Counted from the first letter of the stretch, positions 47,304-57,962 are shown. The stretch: DNA of 64,000 nt from CAVTWD01 sp963738325 (GCA_963738325.1 CAVTWD010000008.1:1-64000), one strand, 5' to 3'. Notes: generated by a model from the letters alone, not told the origin. A program made the numbers and translations.

Positions 47304-50300
47304 CCACGACACCGGGGACGGTCGGCGTCCTCCTCCCCCTGCGCCTGGAGACGCGGTTCTTCCCGCCCGAGGGGGACGCCGGCTGGACCATGCGCGTGCG
47401 CATCGTGCCCGACGCGCCCTCGCTCGACCGTTTCCAGCCGGTGCCGACCGCGACCGAGCTGGACGCGGTGGAGGGACTCTGGCGGGACACGGGTGGTGAC
47501 CTCACCACGCCGGAGGGCATCGCCCGATGGAACTCCTTCGCGGCCGTGGTGGGCGCGGCCCGGGCCGCGTGGCTCGCCCGCACGTTTCCGGCCGTGCCGG
47601 CGGCGTTCACCATCGCCCGGCCGGCGGCGACCGGCGAGGACCTCGCCAGCAGCCGCGTCGTCGGGCTGCCTGGGACGCTCGAGCTGTGGGCGGCCAGGGG
47701 CGGCGGCGCGCCCGCGCTCCTGACGACCCTCACGATCGACGAGACGCGCCTCAGCCTCGACTTTCCCGACCCCGCGTCCGGCGAGCCGCGGTGGTGGACG
47801 TCGTTCGAAGAGGCGGTGGCGGTGGGCCTCGGCGCCGTCGTCGATCTCGGGCCGTCACCCCCCGATGACCTCGACGTGCTCTACGTCGTGGGGCTGGGTG
47901 ACGACGACCCGGCCGACCTCTTGGGCGACCACCGTGACGCGGGCGAGCTCGGCGTCCTGGCCCTGGGCACCCCGACCAATGCGGTCGACGGTGAGCCCGC
48001 GGCCGATCTGGCGCGCGACCCCGAGACGTGGCGCCAGCTCCTCCTGCTCACCAACCCCCAGGCGGGCACGGGCGCAGTGAGCCTCGCCCTCACCGGGTCG
48101 GCGACGACGCTCGGGCCGTTGCCGGGAGGTGACGCGTCCCCCGCCGCCGTCAACCACGCCCTGGTCGCCGCGCTCTGGCCCGCCCTCTGGGGTCACGCCC
48201 TGAGCGAGGTGTGGGGGCTCGACACCCAGGCCCGTGAGCTCGGGGCCTGGGCGGCGGCCAACCTCGTGCCCGAAGGCCCCGTGCCGCCCATCCGCATCGG
48301 CGACCAGCCCTACGGCGTGCTGCCCCTCACTCCGCTCTCACGCGTCGCGCCCGCGCCCGGCGACCCACCGATCGAGCAAGCCCTCGTGGCGCTGCTGGCG
48401 ACGTTGCGCGACCACTGGGTGCTGGCCGCCGAGGGTGCGGGAACGAGCGAGGGCGCGGGCACCGATCGCCTCCTCGAGCTCGTCGCCCACCCGCCCTCGT
48501 CCGTCGGGTATGCGTGGCGCCACTTCCTGCCCTTGGAGCTCGTCCACGGGCTCACCTGGGGGTTCGGGACGGGCGTGCGGTGGTGGGCGACCGGCCAGTT
48601 CTGGTCGCGCCAGAGCGCCGCCGTGACCAGCCTCGGTGCGGCCCCGCAGCGCCGCTACGCCACGTTGGGCTGGCCCCAGGACCTCCCCATCCCACTGGTC
48701 GTGCCCGACAACGTGGCCGCCGGCGTGACCATCGACGGCTTGCTCGCGCGGCTGGCCGCGGCCGCGGCCCGCCTGCTGGCGACGACCGCCGGCCAACGCG
48801 AGCTCGCACAGCCGTGGCCCGACAGCCTGCTCTACCGCCTGTGCGTGCAGTCCTTGGTGATCAGCGGGGCCCGTGTCGTCGCCGGCGGCGCCGGCGTCGC
48901 GACCCTGCTCGACCCGGTCAGCCGCCCGGCCACGACGGCGGCGCGCTTCGCCTCGCTGGGCGCGCAGTTCGTGCCGACGATGCTCGGCGACGACGAGGCG
49001 AGCGGGGAGTACCGCCGCTGCGCCAGCGCCATCCGTACCCTCGCCGCGCTGACGAAGGACGACGTCGCCTCCGTGGAGCGGGCCTTCCGGGCCGCCCTCG
49101 ACGCGGCGAGCCACCGGCTCGACCCGTGGATCATCGGCCTGGCGTGGCGACGTTTGCAGGCCTTGGCCGCCGCCCCAGCGGCTGGACCGTGGCGCCTCGG
49201 CGCCTACGGCTGGGTCGACGCGCCCCATCCCCGGACGGTCGAGCCCTTCCCACCCGAGTTCCTGCACGCCCCCTCTGACGCGCAGGCGCTCACCAGCGCG
49301 CTCCTCCGGGACCGCGCCCTCAACGACCCCGAAGCGCAGCGATGGCAGATCGACGTCGACTCGGCTTCGGTGCGTCTCGCCGACGAGCTCGCCGCGGAGG
49401 TGCGCCTCGGCTCGCACCTCGGCGAAGTGCTCGGCCGCGCGGTCGAACGGGCCGTCGCCGACCCGGTGGCCGTGGCCGCGTTGCGGACGCGCTTCCCACT
49501 GCGCACCGAGCACGCCGGCCGCCGGGTGTGCGATGGCCAGGCCGTGCTGGCCGCGGATCCCACGTCGCTCGGCCTCGACCCGCCCGTGCTCGAGGCGCTC
49601 GCGGCCCTCACCGAGGCCCTCGACACTTATGGTGACCTGCTCGTGGCCGACGGCGTCTACCAGGTGATGTCTGGTCGCCCCGCGCTCGCGGCCACCTCCA
49701 TGGACGCGGCGGCCGGCCTCGCTCCTCCTCCTTCCCTGGATGTGCTCCGCACCGGCCGCAGCGGGCGGGCGGTGGCCACCACGGTGCTGGTGGCGCTGCC
49801 CTCCGTGCCGGGACCGACGGTGCTCGGCGCGACCGTGAGCCCCGCGGCCGTGGCCGATCCCGCCGTGGCCGCCTTCCTGACGGCCACCGTCGGCGACCCC
49901 GCCGGGCCGGCGTGGAGATGGACGGTCGATGACGGCGCGGGCACGAGCCGGAGCGTCACGCTGTCCGAGCTCGGGCTCGAGCCGATCGACACCCTCGGCC
50001 TTTCGGCGGCCGAGCTCGTCCGGGCGGTGCAGGACGAGGCGGGGGGCGGCACCGTGACCCCGGCCGGCGCCCTCGACGCTTACGACCGGTGCCGTCGCCT
50101 GTCGGACGTGCTGGGGCACAAGCCGGCGCTGCCGGCCGACGTCGCCGTCGACGCCGCCCCCGGAGGCGACAGCCCCGTGCAGGCGGACCTCGTGGCGCGC
50201 TACTCCGACGCGTTGGCGGTCGCCGCCGCCGTGCGAGCCGAGCTGGTCGGGGCCCCCGACGATCCCGCCTGCTTGGTCGCGCTCCGCCACGCGCGCGGCG

Positions 50301-51081
50301 CTGGGGCATCACCCCGCTCACCCTCGACGATCCCTCGCCGTCGGCCCGCGTCGAGCGAGCCGTCGCCGCCCTCGACGAGCGCATCGCCCGTGCCCCGTCG
50401 GCGGCTGCGGCCGCCGGCCTCAGTGCCACCGTCGTGGCCCAAGCCCTGGCCGAGCTGGTGTCTGCCGGAGGCCGCGTGCCGGTGCTCGGCCGGCTGGAGA
50501 CGTCCGCCTTCCCCACCCTCTCAGCCGAACCGCCGGCGACCGGCACCCCCCTCGTGCCGGACTGGCTGGAGGTGGTCGCTCCCGTCCGCCTGGCCCTGGC
50601 GCGGCTCGAGGCGTACCAACTCGGCGAGGCCCTGGCGGGCCGAGTGGGGCTGGACGCCTGGTCGAACCGGCCCGGCGACCCCTGGCAGGTCTCGACGGCC
50701 GCGGTCGACGACAGCGGCCTGGTGGCGCCGAGCCGGTTGCTGGCCGTGTTCGGGCCGGCGGGCACCATGACCGCCACCGCGGTGGCCATCGGCGTCCTCG
50801 ACGCCTGGACGGAGGTGGTGCCGGCGACCGGGCACGCCACGAGCGTCGCCTTCCACTATGACGCGCCCGGGGCGAAGGCTCCACAGGCCATCATCGTCGC
50901 CGTCCCGCCGACGCCGACGGCCACGCTCGACGGAGCGATGCTCGTCGAGCTGGCGTCCGAGGCCCGGCTGCTCGCCCACGCCCGGGCCAGCGTCCCCGCC
51001 GATCTCGACGCCTTCGCCACGGGCCTGCCCTTGGCGGTGCTTCCCCACGAACCGGAGGGGGTGAGCCTGGAGCGGGCCTGA
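47300..51081 (+). CDS. ~1,260-aa cluster protein, function unknown
   Basis: Starts LLPLRLETRFFPPEGDAGWT. The middle has WGHALSEVWGLDTQARELGA and IRIGDQPYGVLPLTP near residues 331-345, the latter resembling a 'VGRQPYGVLPV' block I recall from uncharacterised large proteins. A frameshift near 50290 links to TPLTLDDPSPSARVERAVAA, and the protein ends PLAVLPHEPEGVSLERA. Mixed alpha/beta, no membrane segments, no signal peptide. The ATG overlaps the previous TGA. The next gene follows after 18 bp. Confidence 0.7.
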
Positions 51082-51099
51082 AGGTCGCTCGCGCACGCC

Positions 51100-52610
51100 A
51101 TGCCCTACCGCTACGCGCTCACCCGCCGTCTCGAACCGATCCGCCCCCACCGCGATCTCGACGGTGGCATCCGCGCCGAGGTGGCCGACCCGGTCTGGTT
51201 CCTCACCCGCCAGTGGCAGATGGGCGAGCACCGCGGCGAGGACGCGGGTTCGCCCGTGAACGTGAACGTCTCCGCCTCCCGAACCCCGATCGATCCTCTC
51301 GCCGGCGACCCGGCGTGGGATCCGATGGTGGTGCCACCAGAGGTGGCCATCGAGTCAGAGCCCGACGACTGGTGGACCCCGGGCCGGCGCATCCGGGTCG
51401 GTCGAGCGGTCGCCGCCTTCGTCCCCGCCTCCGCCGGGGACGACCCGACGCTGCGCCTCGACCGGCTCGCGCCCCCTTATGACGGCCTCGCCGGCGCTTT
51501 CGACGGGCGCGAGCTCCACCGCCGCCGCGTCGAGCTCGGCCTGGCCGACGACCTGTTCCCCGCCGTCCCGCCCGACCCCGTCGACTGCTGGGACCCGGCC
51601 GAGCTCGTCCATCGCGCCACCTTCACCGCAGGACCGATCAGCCTCACCGTTCCTCGCCACGACGGCGGCGACGTGGACTGGTACTCGGTCGACGCCAGCG
51701 GGCCCGCCGCGCCTCCGGATCCGCTCCCCCCCGGTGTGGATGTGGTGCCCGGCCGCCTCGCCTATCCCGGTGCCCCCAACCCACGCTGGTGGCAGATCGA
51801 GAACCATCGTGTCGACCTGGGCGCCTTCGCGCCCGACCGCGGGCACCTGGCCACCGCGTTGCTGATCGACCTCGTCGTCTCCCACGCGGACGAGTGGTTC
51901 ACCTTCCCCGTCGACGCCACGGCGGGGACGATCGTCACCCTGCACCGCGTCACCGTGCGTGACGGCTTCGACGTGGAGACCGACTTGAGCACCCCCACGA
52001 CCTGGGGCCTCTTCCACGTGCATGGCCTCGACCCCGCGTCCCTCGTCGTGTGGCCGACGGTCGCACTCCCCTCACCGGGCTCGTGGAGGACGAGGTGATC
52101 ATCGGTGTGGACGAGGACGCCAACCTGCTGTGGGGCGTCGAGCGACGGGTGGCGGGCCGCCAGCTGGCCGACGAACCCGTCGGCCCTGTCGAGCCCCCGC
52201 CGCCGCCCGGCGCGCTGCAGGCGGAGGGGCAGGTCCGCTTCCGCTATCGACCGAGCACCAAGCTGCCTCGCTACTGGCATCCGTATGTCATCGCCGAGGT
52301 CGACGGCCGGCGCCGATTCGTCCAGGGCCGCCTCGCCGATCTGGAAGCCCGCCCGCCGGCGCCCATGCCCCCGCCGATCTCGCCCCTGCTCGTTGACCCG
52401 GAGGCTCCGGCCGCCGGCCCCGTGCACCAGATCGAGCCGGCCGCCATCCCGACCAACGGCGTGCGGCTAGCACGCCGATGGGTGCTCGGCCGGGGCACCG
52501 ACGGCCTGCCCGTCCTCTGGCGCCAGCGCCGCCGCATCCCCCTGCAGGGCCCCCCTGTCTCGGGCTTGCGCTTCGATGTCACCGACCCGGAGCTCCCGAG
52601 CTCTCCGTGA
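51100..52610 (+). CDS. ~503-aa cluster protein with 'LTRQWQ' block
   Basis: Opens with VADPVWFLTRQWQMGEHRGE and DAGSPV, a conserved-looking block that I recall from uncharacterised bacterial proteins, then WWQIENHRVDLGAFAPDRGH, LIDLVVSHADEWFTFPV and, after a frameshift near 52070, VEDEVIIGVDEDANLLWGVE and FRYRPSTKLPRYWHPYVIAE. Last gene of the cluster; 14 bp after its stop lies palindrome copy 2. No signal peptide or membrane helix. Function unknown; probably part of the same complex or pathway. Confidence 0.7.
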
Positions 52611-52623
52611 CCCTCCCTCCCCG

Positions 52624-52671
52624 AAAGTTGAACCGGAGAGCGCGCTCGACGGCTCATCCCGGTTCAACTTC
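52624..52671 (-). repeat. 48-bp palindromic element, copy 2
   Basis: Arms AAAGTTGAACCGG and CCGGTTCAACTTC around a 22-bp spacer; on the minus strand the spacer starts GATGAGC. It sits between the end of the cluster and the convergent cysteine-cluster gene, whose last codons (EVEPG and stop) are formed by the right arm. Orientation is opposite to copy 1. Confidence 0.8.
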
Positions 52672-53262
52672 CGAGGAGATGAGGAAGCGGTCGTGCATCT
52701 CCACCGCCCGCACGGCCAGCGCCGTCGTGTTGCTCGTCCGCTCGAGCTCCGGATGCTCGATCAAGAACTCGGCCGCCGCTCGCACGGCGACGTGTCGGAC
52801 CCGGCTGCTCTCCGTGGCGTAGCTGAACCGCCACCGCTGCACGTGGCGATCGAGCGCCGCCTTTCCTTCGCCTTCCGGTCGCAGGCCCGAGGCCGGGAAG
52901 ACGCGGCAGTCGTAGGTCCGGCAGGCTCTGGGCCGATGCTCGTAGATCGAGCAGCGGTTGTCGACCAGCATCGGGCAGTGACCCCGCTCGTCGTAGCCGA
53001 GCACCACGTGACCGGGAGGCAGGCGCGGGGCGGCGAACAGGAGTGCGGGCGGGATGCGCGCGAGCGTCTCGGTCTCGTCGGGAGCGATGTGCACGAACTG
53101 GGAGGCGGTGCAGCACGCCGTGCACGAGCCGCATGGCACCTCGGAGCCGTGCTCACCGCGAAGCGCGCCTTGCATCTGCGTGAGCCAGGTGGCGAAGTCT
53201 CCCGCGGGCAGTTCGCCCGCCTCGGCCGGCGGGGTGAGGTCGCTCTCGTCGGAAAGGTGCAC
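52654..53262 (-). CDS. YkgJ-type cysteine-cluster protein
   Basis: A 202-aa protein with the zinc/iron cluster pattern PCGSCTACCTASQF, HCPMLVDNRCSIYEHRPRAC and RTYDCRVFP typical of YkgJ-like proteins. Start GTG 53262 with GGGAGGAAGG upstream; longer in-frame sequence is antisense to the PPOX gene. The C-terminus is written by the palindromic element, so a recent insertion may have replaced the original end. Confidence 0.8.
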   Translation of the reverse strand: MHLSDESDLTPPAEAGELPAGDFATWLTQMQGALRGEHGSEVPCGSCTACCTASQFVHIAPDETETLARIPPALLFAAPRLPPGHVVLGYDERGHCPMLVDNRCSIYEHRPRACRTYDCRVFPASGLRPEGEGKAALDRHVQRWRFSYATESSRVRHVAVRAAAEFLIEHPELERTSNTTALAVRAVEMHDRFLISSEVEPG

Positions 53263-53350
53263 GAGCCTTCCTCCCGCGGTCCGACACGACGGTAGCGCCG
53301 GCCCCTGTCTCGGAGCACCGACCGCGCCCTGTTTGGGGTAAGACACTCCC

Positions 53351-53794
53351 ATGACCGACCTCGCCGACTTTGCCGCGCTCGTGCCGCGCGACCATGGCCT
53401 CCTCGTCGTGTCCACGGCGCGCGCCGACGGGACGATCCAGTCGTCGGTCGTGAACGGGGGCGTCGTCAACCACCCCGTCTCGGGCCGCCCGGTCGCCGCC
53501 TTCGTGGCAGCCGGTTCGTCTCGCCGGCTCGACAACCTCCGGGCGCGGCCCCGCGCCACCATCGTGATCCGGGCTGGTTGGCAGTGGGTCGGCGTGGAGG
53601 GACCCGTCGGGCTGGCCGGACCCGACGACCCGCTGGCGGGCATCGACCAGGAGCGGTGGCGCCTGCTGCTCCGCGAGATCTTCACCGCCGCCGGCGGTAC
53701 CCACGACGACTGGGACGAATACGACCGGGTGATGGCGGCCGAGCGACGGGTCGCCGTGCTCCTGAGCCCTGAGCGGGTCTACGGCAACTCGTGA
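53351..53794 (+). CDS. PPOX-class F420-dependent oxidoreductase
   Basis: A 147-aa split-barrel flavoprotein (GLLVVSTARADGTIQSSVVN, RPRATIVIRAGWQWVGVEGP, VAVLLSPERVYGNS) of the F420-dependent TIGR03618-like group found in actinomycetes. Divergent from the cysteine-cluster gene. It would reduce an unknown substrate with reduced F420. Confidence 0.8.
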   Translation: MTDLADFAALVPRDHGLLVVSTARADGTIQSSVVNGGVVNHPVSGRPVAAFVAAGSSRRLDNLRARPRATIVIRAGWQWVGVEGPVGLAGPDDPLAGIDQERWRLLLREIFTAAGGTHDDWDEYDRVMAAERRVAVLLSPERVYGNS

Positions 53795-54004
53795 GGTCTT
53801 GGTCGGAGCGCTTGGCGCCTGCCCAGCTCGTCCTCATCCTTGACTGTCACGGACGTTGACGAACGAGTCATCGCGAACCTCCCCCGCGCCCGACGGGACC
53901 TTCGGCCCTGGTCGGGCCGGCGCGGCCGCGCCATCCTGCAGGCAGGGCCCGGGCGTGCGAGCGGGCTCCGGCCCTTGCCGGCGTCATCGTCGTGAGAGGT
54001 CTCC

Positions 54005-55273
54005 ATGGTCATTACCATGTTCGACCGCCGAGTCACCACCTCGGCGCCGGACACGACAGGCGCCCTCCTCGAAGCGGGGCTGGTCGCCATGGGCCTCGGG
54101 TGGGCCACCGTCGTCGGGTTGGACGGCTCACCGTTCTGGCGCGTCGGGCGGATCATCGCCGTGGCCGCGCTCTTCACCGGGTCGATCAGCGTGGTCCGAC
54201 GGGGTTCGACCCACGCCATCGGTCTGGTCGCCATAACGCTCGGTCTCATCGGGGTTGCCGCCGGTACCGCCATAACCCTTCCCTGGCTTCGGACCGACGG
54301 GATCTCGATGAAGGCGGCGAGCGCGCTCGTTGCCGCCGGCGCGAGCGCGCTCCTCCTCGCCGTGGGAGCCCTCGTGGTGATCCGCTGCGTCACGGGCTGG
54401 AGACGGCTGCTCGCCGTCCCGGTCGCGGCGGTGCTCGTCTACGCCGTCGCCGCGCCCGTCGCCATCGCGGTCTTCGCCACGAACGTTCCCCGGCCCTCCC
54501 TCGGGCGCGAGACCCCGGCTGATCGTGGCCTCCGCTACCTCGACGCCGCCTTCGTCACCTCCGACGGCGTCACGCTCTCCGGCTGGTACCTCCCGTCGAC
54601 CAACGGTGCCGCCGTCGTGTTGCTCCACGGCGCGTCGTCCACCCGCTCGGCGGTGCTCGACCAAGCCGTCGCGCTGGCCCGCCACGGCTACGGCGTCCTC
54701 CTCTTCGACGCCCGGGGGATGGGACGAAGCGGCGGCCGGGCGATGAACTTCGGCTGGTATGGCGATCGGGACGTGTCGGCCGCGGTCGACTATCTCGCTC
54801 GCCGTCCCGAGGTCGATCCGGCCCGCATCGGCGCCCTCGGGGAGTCGATGGGCGGTGAGGAGGCGATCGGAGCCATGGCCGCGGACGCTCGCCTGCGGGC
54901 GGTCGTGGCGGAGGGGGCCACCAACCGGGTCGCCGGCGACACCGCATGGCTGTCCGGCGCCCACGGGCTCCGCGGCAGCGTGCAACGAGCCATCAACTGG
55001 TTGACGTACACCCTCGCCGACCTCCTGACCGATGCCCCTGCGCCGGCGACCCTCCGCGCGTCGGCGGTCGCCGCCGCGCCCCGACCGATCCTGTTGATCG
55101 CGGCCGGCACCGTGGACGACGAGCGGGCCGCCGGCACCTGGATCCGCGACGGCTCGCCAGGCAACGTGGAGCTGTGGGTCGTGCCAGGCGCCGCCCACAC
55201 CGGGGGCCTTCACGCTCAGCCGGCGGAGTGGGACCAGCAGGTGAGCGCGTTCTCCGACCGCGCCCTCGCCTAA
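54005..55273 (+). CDS. membrane-anchored alpha/beta hydrolase
   Basis: A 422-aa protein. Residues ~20-160 hold four or five membrane helices (e.g. HAIGLVAITLGLIGVAAGTA, LLAVPVAAVLVYAVAAPVAI). The C-terminal catalytic domain has VVLLHGASSTRSAV, the serine elbow GALGESMGGEEA and a histidine in GAAHTGGLHAQPAEW. GAGAGG precedes the ATG at 54005. The hydrolase domain probably faces outward on a membrane stem. The ~200 bp upstream of it holds nothing else recognisable. Confidence 0.8.
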   Translation: MVITMFDRRVTTSAPDTTGALLEAGLVAMGLGWATVVGLDGSPFWRVGRIIAVAALFTGSISVVRRGSTHAIGLVAITLGLIGVAAGTAITLPWLRTDGISMKAASALVAAGASALLLAVGALVVIRCVTGWRRLLAVPVAAVLVYAVAAPVAIAVFATNVPRPSLGRETPADRGLRYLDAAFVTSDGVTLSGWYLPSTNGAAVVLLHGASSTRSAVLDQAVALARHGYGVLLFDARGMGRSGGRAMNFGWYGDRDVSAAVDYLARRPEVDPARIGALGESMGGEEAIGAMAADARLRAVVAEGATNRVAGDTAWLSGAHGLRGSVQRAINWLTYTLADLLTDAPAPATLRASAVAAAPRPILLIAAGTVDDERAAGTWIRDGSPGNVELWVVPGAAHTGGLHAQPAEWDQQVSAFSDRALA

Positions 55274-55292
55274 TACGCGCGCCTATCGGACG

Positions 55293-55697
55293 TCAGTCGT
55301 CGATGGCCTGGTACACCGACGTCCAGAAGTCGCGGCACACCGGGGGCGGGTCGGGCGACGTCCACGCCGCCTGCGTCATCAGGATGCCGACGATCTCCTC
55401 CGAGGGGTCCGACCACCACGACGTGCCCAGGCCGCCGTCCCAACCGAAGGCGCCCGCCGAGCGATCGGTGGCGCTGCGCTTCGTGACAACGCCGAGGCCG
55501 AGGCCCCAGCCATGGGCGTCGAAGAACCCTGGCACGAGCGACGACACCGCCTTCCGCTCGGGGGTCAACTGGTCGGTCGTGGGAGCCTCGACCGTCGGCC
55601 TGGACAGGATGCGCTCCGACCCGCCGCGGCCGTTGTCCAGCAGCAGCTGGCCGAACAGGGTGAAGTCCTCGTTGCGCCCTGGCGAGCCCTCCGCCAC
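55293..55697 (-). pseudogene. beta-lactamase-family serine hydrolase, C-terminal fragment
   Basis: 134 codons reading NEDFTLFGQLLLDNGRGGSE, ILSRPTVEAPTTDQL, AHGWGLGLGVVTKRSATDRS and GWDGGLGTSWWSDP, the last third of class C beta-lactamase-like esterases. The catalytic SxxK and YxN parts are missing; the fragment begins at ~55697, 21 bp past the sigma factor stop, which is an abrupt junction. Confidence 0.6.
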
Positions 55698-55718
55698 TCA
55701 TGCAGGCTCAGTGGACCA

Positions 55719-56699
55719 TTAACGGGGCGGGAGATCAGCCGGCAGGCCGAACTCGGCGAACAGGTTGGTGTCGAGGAAGTTGTGGTGACCGACGATGCGG
55801 CCGCCCGACACCTCGATCACCTGGATGGCGAAAGGGGCGTGGCCGCCCTTCTCGTCGGGGCGGTACGAGCCGAAGGCAGCAGAGCCGTTGGCCGCAGTGG
55901 CCACGAGCCGCGAACCTTGGCACGCGATGCCCGGGCCGAGGAACCAGCGGCTCATCTGCTCGGGACCGCGGAGCCACATGTTGTACGGCGGCATCGACAT
56001 CACCGCGTCGGCGTGGAGCAGCGTGACGAGCTCGGAGATGTCGTAGCGCTCGAAGGCGTCGACATAGCGGGCGAGCAACACTTCCTGGCCGGCCGCGACA
56101 TCAGCAGGCCGAGCGTCGATGACCCGCCCGGAGAGCGTGGCGCGAGCTCGCTGCAAGGCGCTGTTCACCGACGCCACCGTCATCTCGAGCAGCTCGGCCA
56201 CCTCGGTGGCGTGCCACCGCAGCACCTCCCGCAGGATCAGCACGGCGCGCTGGCGGGCCGGGAGGTGTTGCAGCGCGGCGATGAAGGCGAGACGGATGGT
56301 CTCGCGGGCGGCGGCCACCTCGGCGGGGTCGCCGGTCTCCGGCAGCACCCGGGCGTCGGGGATCGGCTGCACCCACGTGGCTTCAGGCAGCATGGGCCCC
56401 GGTGCGTCGGCGGTCGTGGCCGGGCCCATGTCCATGGGCGACGCCCGGCGGCTGCGTCCCCGGAGTTGATCGAGGCAGACATTCGTGGCGATGCGGTAGA
56501 GCCAGGAGCGCAACGCGGCCCTGCCCTCGAAACCGCCGAGCGCCCGCCAGGCGCGGACCATGGTCTCCTGTACGGCGTCTTCGGCCTCGAAGCCCGAACC
56601 GAGCATCCGGTAGCAGTAGCCGGTCAGCTCGCGGCGGTACTGCTCGAGTTCGTCGGGGGCGACCGTGACACCCGTCGCGACGTCAGAGCGGAGGGTCAC
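55719..56699 (-). CDS. ECF sigma factor with SnoaL-like C-terminal domain
   Basis: A 326-aa sigma-70 family protein. Region 2 is YCYRMLGSGFEAEDAVQETM then VRAWRALGGFEGRAALRSWL; region 4 is LPARQRAVLILREVLRWHA and ASVNSALQRARATL; residues ~200-320 are a SnoaL-like fold (YVDAFERYDISELVTLLHAD). This layout fits the SigG/SigJ-like group, which are regulated by their own C-terminal domain rather than a separate anti-sigma. Start is GTG 56699; ribosome site weak. Target genes unknown. Confidence 0.85.
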   Translation of the reverse strand: MTLRSDVATGVTVAPDELEQYRRELTGYCYRMLGSGFEAEDAVQETMVRAWRALGGFEGRAALRSWLYRIATNVCLDQLRGRSRRASPMDMGPATTADAPGPMLPEATWVQPIPDARVLPETGDPAEVAAARETIRLAFIAALQHLPARQRAVLILREVLRWHATEVAELLEMTVASVNSALQRARATLSGRVIDARPADVAAGQEVLLARYVDAFERYDISELVTLLHADAVMSMPPYNMWLRGPEQMSRWFLGPGIACQGSRLVATAANGSAAFGSYRPDEKGGHAPFAIQVIEVSGGRIVGHHNFLDTNLFAEFGLPADLPPR

Positions 56700-56765
56700 G
56701 AACGTCCACTCTACGGCCAGAGGGGGCCAGAGCGGCCGGGCGGGTGCCCTGGGCGCAGCGGCCGG

Positions 56766-57962
56766 TCAGTCGGGCAGGAGGGGCACGCTCAGCCCCTCGT
56801 CGCGCCCGAGCAGCACCGCCCGCGTGAGGGCGCTCGAGCCGAACCTCTCACGAACGTCGTCCACCGCGACATCGAGGGCCGTGCCGGCGTGACGGTCGAA
56901 CGGCAGTTCGAGTTGGAGGCCTCTGGCGCCGTCGAAGTTGGCGACGCTGATGCCCACGAGCGTGAGGCCCTGTTCCTCGATGAGAGGGCCGGCCGTAGCC
57001 AGCAGCGCCCTCGCCGTTGCCAGGATGCGCTCGGTGTGCGCCGTGGGCCGCGGCAGCGTGTACGAGCGGGTGGCGCGGGAGAAGTCGTCGAAGCGGAGCC
57101 GCAGGATCACCGTCCGCCCGGCACGGCCAGCCGCCCGCATCCGGCGGGTGACACGGTCGACGAGCCCGACGAGCACGGTGTCGACCGCGTCGGGAGAGCG
57201 CGGGGAGCGACGGAGGGCTCGCTGCGAGCCGATCGAGCGCCGCCGCCGCCCGACCACTACGGGGCGGGGATCACGATTGTGGGCCAGGGCGTGGAGGTGA
57301 CGCCCGACCGCCTGGCCGAGCATCGCCGTCAGCGCGGCTTCGGCCACCTGCGCGACGTCGCCGACGGTGCTCAAGCCCCGCCGGTGCAACTTCTCCGCAG
57401 TGACCGCGCCAACGCCCCAGAGCCGCTCGACGGGCAACGGGTGCAGGAAGGCCAGCTCCCGCTCGGGCGCGACGACGAGGAGGCCATCGGGCTTGGCCAC
57501 ACCGCTCGCCACCTTCGCCAGGAACTTCGTCCTCGCCACACCGACGGTGATGGGCAGGCCCACGCGCTCGCGCACCATGAGCCGTAAACGAGCGGCGATC
57601 TCTGCCGGCGTGCCCGACACCCGCCGGAGCCCACTCACATCGAGGAAGGCCTCGTCGATGGAGAGACCTTCGACCAGCGGTGTCCTGTCCTCGAACACCG
57701 CGAACACGGCCTTGCTGGCTTCCGCGTAGGCCGCCATCCGCGGCTCGACCACGATGGCCCACGGGCAGAGCCGCCGCGCCAGCGCGCCCCCCATCGCCGT
57801 GCGCACGCCGTAGGCCTTGGCCTCGTAGCTCGCGGCCAGCACGACGCCGCCACCGACGATCACCGGACGCCCCCGCAGGCGCGGGTCGTCGCGTTGCTCG
57901 ACGGACGCATAGAACGCGTCGAGGTCGGCGTGGAGGATCGTGGCCTCACTCACCACGAACAT
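56766..57962 (-). CDS. dinB: DNA polymerase IV
   Basis: A Y-family translesion polymerase (~395 aa). HADLDAFYASVEQRD and LSIDEAFLDVSGL carry the catalytic acidic residues; VGVARTKFLAKVASG and the little-finger domain follow. The outermost ATG at 57962 lies inside a LexA box, so the GTG at 57953 (VSEATILHADLD) may be the true, nearly leaderless start. Makes mutagenic bypass synthesis past damaged bases; the SOS box implies induction by DNA damage. Confidence 0.9.
   Translation of the reverse strand: MFVVSEATILHADLDAFYASVEQRDDPRLRGRPVIVGGGVVLAASYEAKAYGVRTAMGGALARRLCPWAIVVEPRMAAYAEASKAVFAVFEDRTPLVEGLSIDEAFLDVSGLRRVSGTPAEIAARLRLMVRERVGLPITVGVARTKFLAKVASGVAKPDGLLVVAPERELAFLHPLPVERLWGVGAVTAEKLHRRGLSTVGDVAQVAEAALTAMLGQAVGRHLHALAHNRDPRPVVVGRRRRSIGSQRALRRSPRSPDAVDTVLVGLVDRVTRRMRAAGRAGRTVILRLRFDDFSRATRSYTLPRPTAHTERILATARALLATAGPLIEEQGLTLVGISVANFDGARGLQLELPFDRHAGTALDVAVDDVRERFGSSALTRAVLLGRDEGLSVPLLPD

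Noticed and set aside
39074..52610. The large cluster as a prophage, contractile injection system or type VI secretion system.
   Set aside because: No sheath, tube, baseplate, AAA+ ATPase, capsid, terminase or lysis gene is recognisable; only a phosphatase and uncharacterised large proteins.
39074..52610. The large cluster as a polyketide or nonribosomal peptide synthase.
   Set aside because: No ketosynthase, adenylation, carrier or condensation motifs despite the protein sizes.
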